Part shown: piece after piece, positions 59,414 through 64,000 of the stretch | Numbering within the stretch: the stretch's first letter is position 1 | Layout of the letters: each line of letters opens with the position of its first letter | DNA from: Maratus speciosus | Lineage: Eukaryota; Arthropoda; Arachnida; Araneae; Salticidae | Direction of reading: 5' to 3' | Length of the DNA: 64,000 bases | Assembly (NCBI GenBank): GCA_963932465.1 | Contig: OZ010786.1 | Location: 533,451,073 to 533,515,072, forward strand | Program-made: the position numbers and the translations under genes | Notes under the pieces: model-generated | Told to the model about the DNA's origin: nothing | Databases searched by the model: none | What the model saw: only the letters and a program-made list of their open reading frames with translations

Positions 59414-60153
59414 CAGCGAAAACTCCCGGTGCGACCACCTCCATTAAGCAACCACCTCCATGAACATCCATTTTTTCATGGAACCGAATTTATTACCTAG
59501 GCTTAATACTAATTTTACCTTCATTCAAAGACCACCCCAGTTGAATTCCCTCCATGAGCGACCCATTTTCTTGAAGAAAATTAAACAAATTCCTTTTTTT
59601 CCTGGTCGCTCGAAGAAGATATTATTAGAAAAGTAATTCTAGAGAGTCCATTATTCATCCAATTTCTAAACTAAGTTTAGTTTTTTTTTCAGTAACTTTT
59701 AAATGTCTAAACAACTTTTTCCTTTGTGCCTTGTGCTGATGACAAATTAAGAATTGCGGTCAATAAACGCCCCTGCCCTATTTCGTCAAGAAACTCTCAA
59801 AGGAATAGATAAATCGTCATTCTTTGTTCCCGCCCCCTCCCCCCCAAAAAGTTGCATTCATTTATTAAACTTCGAAATAAAAGTTATAAAAGATTAAACC
59901 GTGAAATCAAAGAAAACATCAATGTATTCAATTTTAAATTTTGCAGTAATTAACTTATGTAATTAACTTTTGTTTTGATACTTAAATTTTCATATTTTTT
60001 TCTAATGGGAAAAATAAATTTTAGTAACGTTAATTCTTATCTTTTTCATCAATTAAAATCTAGATTTAAACGAGACCTCTATTAAACGACCACCTGTCGG
60101 AACGACCAATTTTTATTGGAACGGAACGTGGTCGCTTTAGGGAGGTTTTACTG
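59414..60153. mobile_element. 740-bp pogo/Tigger-like MITE
   Basis: The left end CAGCGAAAACTCCCGGTGCG and the reverse complement of the right end CAGTAAAACCTCCCTAAAGC share CGACCAC next and agree at most positions. Both are bounded by TA (59412-59413 and 60154-60155). Repeated GACCACCTCC / GGAGGTGGTC-type words occupy the subterminal parts. The interior is noncoding. TA duplication with a CAGT..AACCTCC end fits the pogo branch of Tc1/mariner. Confidence 0.65.
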
Positions 60154-60624
60154 TATTTATTTTATGGCATGATAAACGTATTGGATGGCCGTATTTATTT
60201 GCGTATAGTTTTCTTTCGAAAAATTTAGTCCTAAACAGTGGTAAGCACATCATACAGTAAGTATTTCCGACATCTATATTACCATGATGAGTTACATACA
60301 TAAATGTATGTAAAAAAAAATAAATAGTTGCATTTTTACATGTTAAGTATCCAATTTTATTTTAAAAATGACGAGAAATAAACTAGGTTTTTATCTTATA
60401 CTAAATAATTATAACTTACTCACAAATTCAAAACTTGACAAATAGAAATAATCATACATCTCTATTAAATTAACGTTGTAAAACTAAATTAGTATAAAAT
60501 AATGTCAATGCTGACATTTGTAATATTCCGTAAATATACATCGCATCAAGGCAAAGTCAAATATCATCACTACTGCTGCTGTTGCAAAATTCGCGACTTA
60601 CGCAGGCATTATATAATTCATATT
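60154..60624. other. AT-rich noncoding spacer
   Basis: Nothing recognised. Confidence 0.5.
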
Positions 60625-60781
60625 ATATAAATAAAATCATACATTTATTTTACTTAAATAGGTGTCACAAATAAAAATAAAAAAATGTTGACATGTTTCG
60701 GTTCAATAGTAAAAACCGTATTCATAACACACAGATTGTGACACCTGTTTAAGTAAAATAAATGTATGATTTTATTTATAT
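60625..60781. mobile_element. 157-bp hairpin MITE
   Basis: Arms of 46 bases (60625-60670 and 60736-60781) are inverted with one mismatch: AATCATACATTTATTTTACT / AGTAAAATAAATGTATGATT and GGTGTCACAA / TTGTGACACC. The 65-base loop contains GACATGTTTCGGTTC. Noncoding. Confidence 0.85.
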
Positions 60782-62606
60782 GACAAGAAATGTGAAGTAA
60801 AATTTTTTTGAGTTTTTACGAAAACTTACAGTAGTTTTTGACATTAATTCATATTAGCTTCACTTCCGTCCATTTTATTAGAAATTCCGGTGACTTTAAA
60901 ACTTCAAGTAGCTATCCATTGAGACTGAGTTCGAGTAACCAAGAATATTATTTTACCCATTTTAAGGGCATTCTTGGATATTTCAGTTTTAAAATTATAT
61001 GGTGTGCATTACAGATAGTGATGCCAGTTGTTCCGATTTACCTGTGAAGCCCTTATTTTCAATGGCGACCAGATCTGTCCTTTAACCACTGCACGGGACG
61101 TCAAAAGTCTGAGATTTTTCGTGTGCATAACTTTTATTTATTTATTTTGTACCATTCTGTTCGTTAGTCTATACCAGTGAAGAAAAAAACTGTGTAGTAA
61201 AATGTGTAATGTCATTTAAACCTGTTAACAAAGTCAAAACTATAAACCCTTTAAAACCCGTGCAGACAGAACTTAAAAATTACCAAATGGTTTTATATTC
61301 CCTTTCAAAAGAATATCAGACAATTTATCTGCTTAAACGGAATGTCTTAAGGTTCCTACAGCGATTACGTTTTACAAGATTTACTGTACTTGGCACAGAA
61401 AACTATGTGTAAAAGAAACCTGTTTATAATAGAATTATGTTTTAAAAGTAAGAAATTCACTGTCCCTACTATAGGAATATTACGCTATTAAAATTGCCTA
61501 ATTCGAATTTTGTTTTAGTCCCTAGCAATTTCGCTTTCCAAGTTTTATTGTATAAGATTATTTTGTTTATTTATTATGTTAAACTTTGCTAAAAGGAAAT
61601 GATAGAAAGAGGTGAAAAAATCCGTTGTAAATAGACTTTCTTCTTAACAGGCATGACTGTATGGTACTCCTTCACTAGGGACAATAAATATTTTTAATTT
61701 TAAGACAAGATTCCATTATACACGGACACCGATTTTTTAGGACAAACGTACTTTTATGTCCCGGTTTATAAGCTGCTATCGCAATTTTTGTGATACTGCA
61801 CATGGGAACACTAATTGAGGACCCTAGAAGCCAAGGGATACATGTGACAAAATTTAGATTTCGAGTAAATTGAGTTCAAAGTTGAACATTAATAGTAATT
61901 AACTGAATTGAAATATGAAACTGTTGCTGATTTCTTAGTGGTCTATGAACTCTTATTTCAATAACCGTGAAAAGAAAAGTGGAGTACATTTTTTTTTTAA
62001 ATTTATAACTAAGCAATCTTTATAATCATTCGGCACTTGTACCCTATGGCTTCCAAGCGGTACACAAGAAATTAAAAATTATGAAATGAAAAAATGAACT
62101 TATAAGAGTTTTAAGAACAATGTTGATACAAATGAATTAAAGAACAAAATCTTGTTTTAATATAAGTTAAAAAATTATGAAAAAAAAAAGAATTGATGAA
62201 ATATTTAAGGACAATGTTAATACAAGTGAATGAAAGGACAAAATTTTGTTCTGATATAAGTTTTAAACTTTTATTATAAGTTTTGAAAGATTGATTTTTT
62301 TAAATTTTTTAACCGTTAAAATGTATTTATTTAACGTGTAAGAAAGAAATTCTTAAAATAAAACAAAGACGCGAAACAGTTTTAAAATATGGAACTATAC
62401 TCTTCTAGTGATATTATGAGAACAACACATCTACATTATCTCATCCTCATCTGTTTTACAAGCACGAGAGGCTCATCAGCCTGATCTTCAGAAGTGTGCG
62501 GGGTTTCTGTATGTCCTGGTGCCACTTGGTGAGGAAGATCTCAGTTGAAAATGTGGTACACTCGAGGTACAAACTGCAATAATTTAATGATATATTTAAA
62601 ATACAA
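60782..62606. other. AT-rich stretch leading into the minus-strand transposase relic
   Basis: No gene recognised to about 62400. From 62430 to 62600 the composition rises. The minus strand reads HQVAPGHTETPHTSEDQADE in one frame, possibly a further acidic tail of the adjacent relic after a frameshift, but this cannot be shown. Confidence 0.4.
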
Positions 62607-64000
62607 TTACTTGATTTTCGGCTTTTCTTGTACTATGGGAAGTTCGGGCAGAACTGTAGGGCATCTTCCGGCACGGCTGGACTCCACCTTTAGCTCGTGG
62701 AAAGGTTCTAATTCACCACCAGCAGTTTCTTTGTAGAAAAATGTGAAGATTTTTTTTTCTCAAAATGCAGCCACTGTATATTTCGAGATACATTTCACTG
62801 ACTTTATAAAGAATGGTGCACGTGACTCGATTAATAAAATTTTCAGATTTTAGCACTTATTTAGTCTAGATTCATTTACAAATTCAGCCCAGTGCTCTGG
62901 AACATACAGATCCATTTTATTCCTCTTCTTTATGATCTGTGAGCCTTTGTCAAATTCATTGTAGGAGTGTCCTGAAAACAAAAAGTGGTGATCGACTGTT
63001 TCTATGTGTGTATTTTTTATGATGTACACAGTCAGAACTGCACAATCAAGTGGCTTTTATTCTGTTCTCCACAATTGTCACTAAAAGCTGTAATATACCT
63101 GACTTGAGAGGAAGAGACTTTATAAACTTCAAAAGACAGAATGCGATCTCTTGGCATCCGCGAAAAGCCTGGCCTTCATTCCAAATGTACGTGTGGGCAG
63201 TTTCGTTTTTAAGGTTATGAATGTTCAAGTTGTACGTCCAAAGTTAACGTAGGTAATAACCTTAGAATTAGTTATATGTGGAGTTGGCATGATCTTTTTC
63301 AAGTCAAAGCTTTGACTTTTGGATCATACTTTAAATTTTGGAATGTGTTTTTGGCTAATCTGGCAGCTTCTGCTTTTCGGAGATGAAGTTCCTTTGGAGA
63401 TTCTGCTGATTGTTTCTCATCTGCATTTCCATGGTCTATTTTCAATTGTAGCTTGTCACACATAGCACATGTATCAGTCTCCGGTCGGTGAAAACTGAGA
63501 TTAAAATGGGTGTCAAAAATGTGTCTATAGAAAGAAACTTTTCTTGACTGGCTGTACGCGCATTTCTTCTAGGTAAATGTGATCACAGAGTTTCTACATC
63601 TCCTTTAAACTGAGTTTTGGATTCAGGTATTTACGGTTGGGGGTCTTTTCTCTAGTGTAATGGTTTGTGTATCGAGGAAACTTGTTTATGTGTTCTTTGG
63701 TGACTTCAGTACGGTCTTGTGGAATTTTATGCGATAGTCCTTTTCTTCCTCTTTCATCGCGAGAAGGTGGAGCGGAAGCTGTTTCTTCCTTTTTCTTTAC
63801 TATGTCCTGCAACCGTTTGTTAGAAACATCTTCGTCTTTTTGTGCCAATGGCCGTTTAATGATGATTAAATTCGTGTGTCGTTTTAACAGCCATGAACTG
63901 GCCTTGTATGTCATTAGTCTCGATTCAGCTATGTGGATGTCACCGGATACAAGTGCACTTATACCCCTTGGCCTCCACGTGTTACACGGTTTCGGGAAAG
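62607..64000 (-). pseudogene. DDE-like transposase relic, cut by the window edge
   Basis: Minus-strand pieces in order: RDERGRKGLSHKIPQDR, HINKFPRYTNHYTREKTP, NRKYLNPKLSLKEM, a short break, then FYRHIFDTHFNLSFHRPETD, TCAMCDKLQLKI with a Cys pair, and LHLRKAEAARLAKNTFQNLK. After stops come TYNLNIHNLKNETAHTYIWN, EGQAFRGCQEIAFCLLKF, an NCGGQNKSHLIVQF-like block (out of frame), HFLFSGHSYNEFDKGSQII, DLYVPEHWAEFVN and FYKETAGGELEPFHELKV, ending at a stop at 62607. I recognise this as an arthropod repeat-protein family with an RNase-H-like core, likely the one I know as DUF7869; that name is from memory. Several frameshifts and stops make it inactive. The N-terminus lies beyond 64000. Confidence 0.7.

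Overview
This is an AT-rich eukaryotic window. The DNA-transposon mix (Tc1-like, Tc3-like, mariner, piggyBac, pogo-like), a Penelope-like retroelement, a Helentron-type repeat with a GTCY microsatellite core, and tRNA-derived SINEs all fit an arthropod. I lean towards a spider or other chelicerate. The species call is inference only. Nothing bacterial, organellar or viral is apparent. I found no intact host protein-coding gene, rRNA or functional tRNA. The window reads as intergenic DNA, or a very long intron, made mostly of old mobile elements.

Layout. 0-10 kb: an inverted-repeat MITE with an 8-bp target duplication and related dispersed repeats (0.2, 3.5-4.8 kb), an eroded mariner piece (6.2 kb), a 301-bp foldback element (7.6 kb) and a diverged direct duplication (8-9 kb). 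12-18 kb: two tandem SINE-bearing units, then a 5-kb repeat of roughly 305-bp units interrupted by a 1.9-kb Helentron-like element that carries its own 152-bp minisatellite. 18-20 kb: a foldback MITE and a complete but frameshifted Tc1 element. 20.8-23.8 kb: a Penelope-like relic split by a TTAA-flanked piggyBac-like element, next to a 150-bp near-perfect palindrome. 25.7 kb: a SINE. 28-29.4 kb: a tail-to-tail mariner palindrome and a second large foldback. 30.5-31.4 kb: a second, clearer piggyBac transposase relic. 33 kb: a GC-richer block with a TATA box and a splice-donor-like site, the only hint of a host gene start. 35.5-39.6 kb: a higher-order repeat containing a recent 1325-bp tandem duplication. 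41-46 kb: several tandem pairs and inverted-repeat elements. 48.7-49.9 kb: a Tc3-like element with a lost catalytic glutamate. 52.6 kb: another foldback. 54.6-55.2 kb: a reverse copy of the family seen near the left edge. 59.4-60.2 kb: a pogo-like MITE. 62.6-64.0 kb: a minus-strand DDE-like transposase relic running off the edge.

The coding remnants do not form a pathway; each is a separate decayed transposon. The informative structure is how they nest and invert: piggyBac inside Penelope, a Helentron-type element inside a satellite-like element, and a mariner folded onto its own 3' half.
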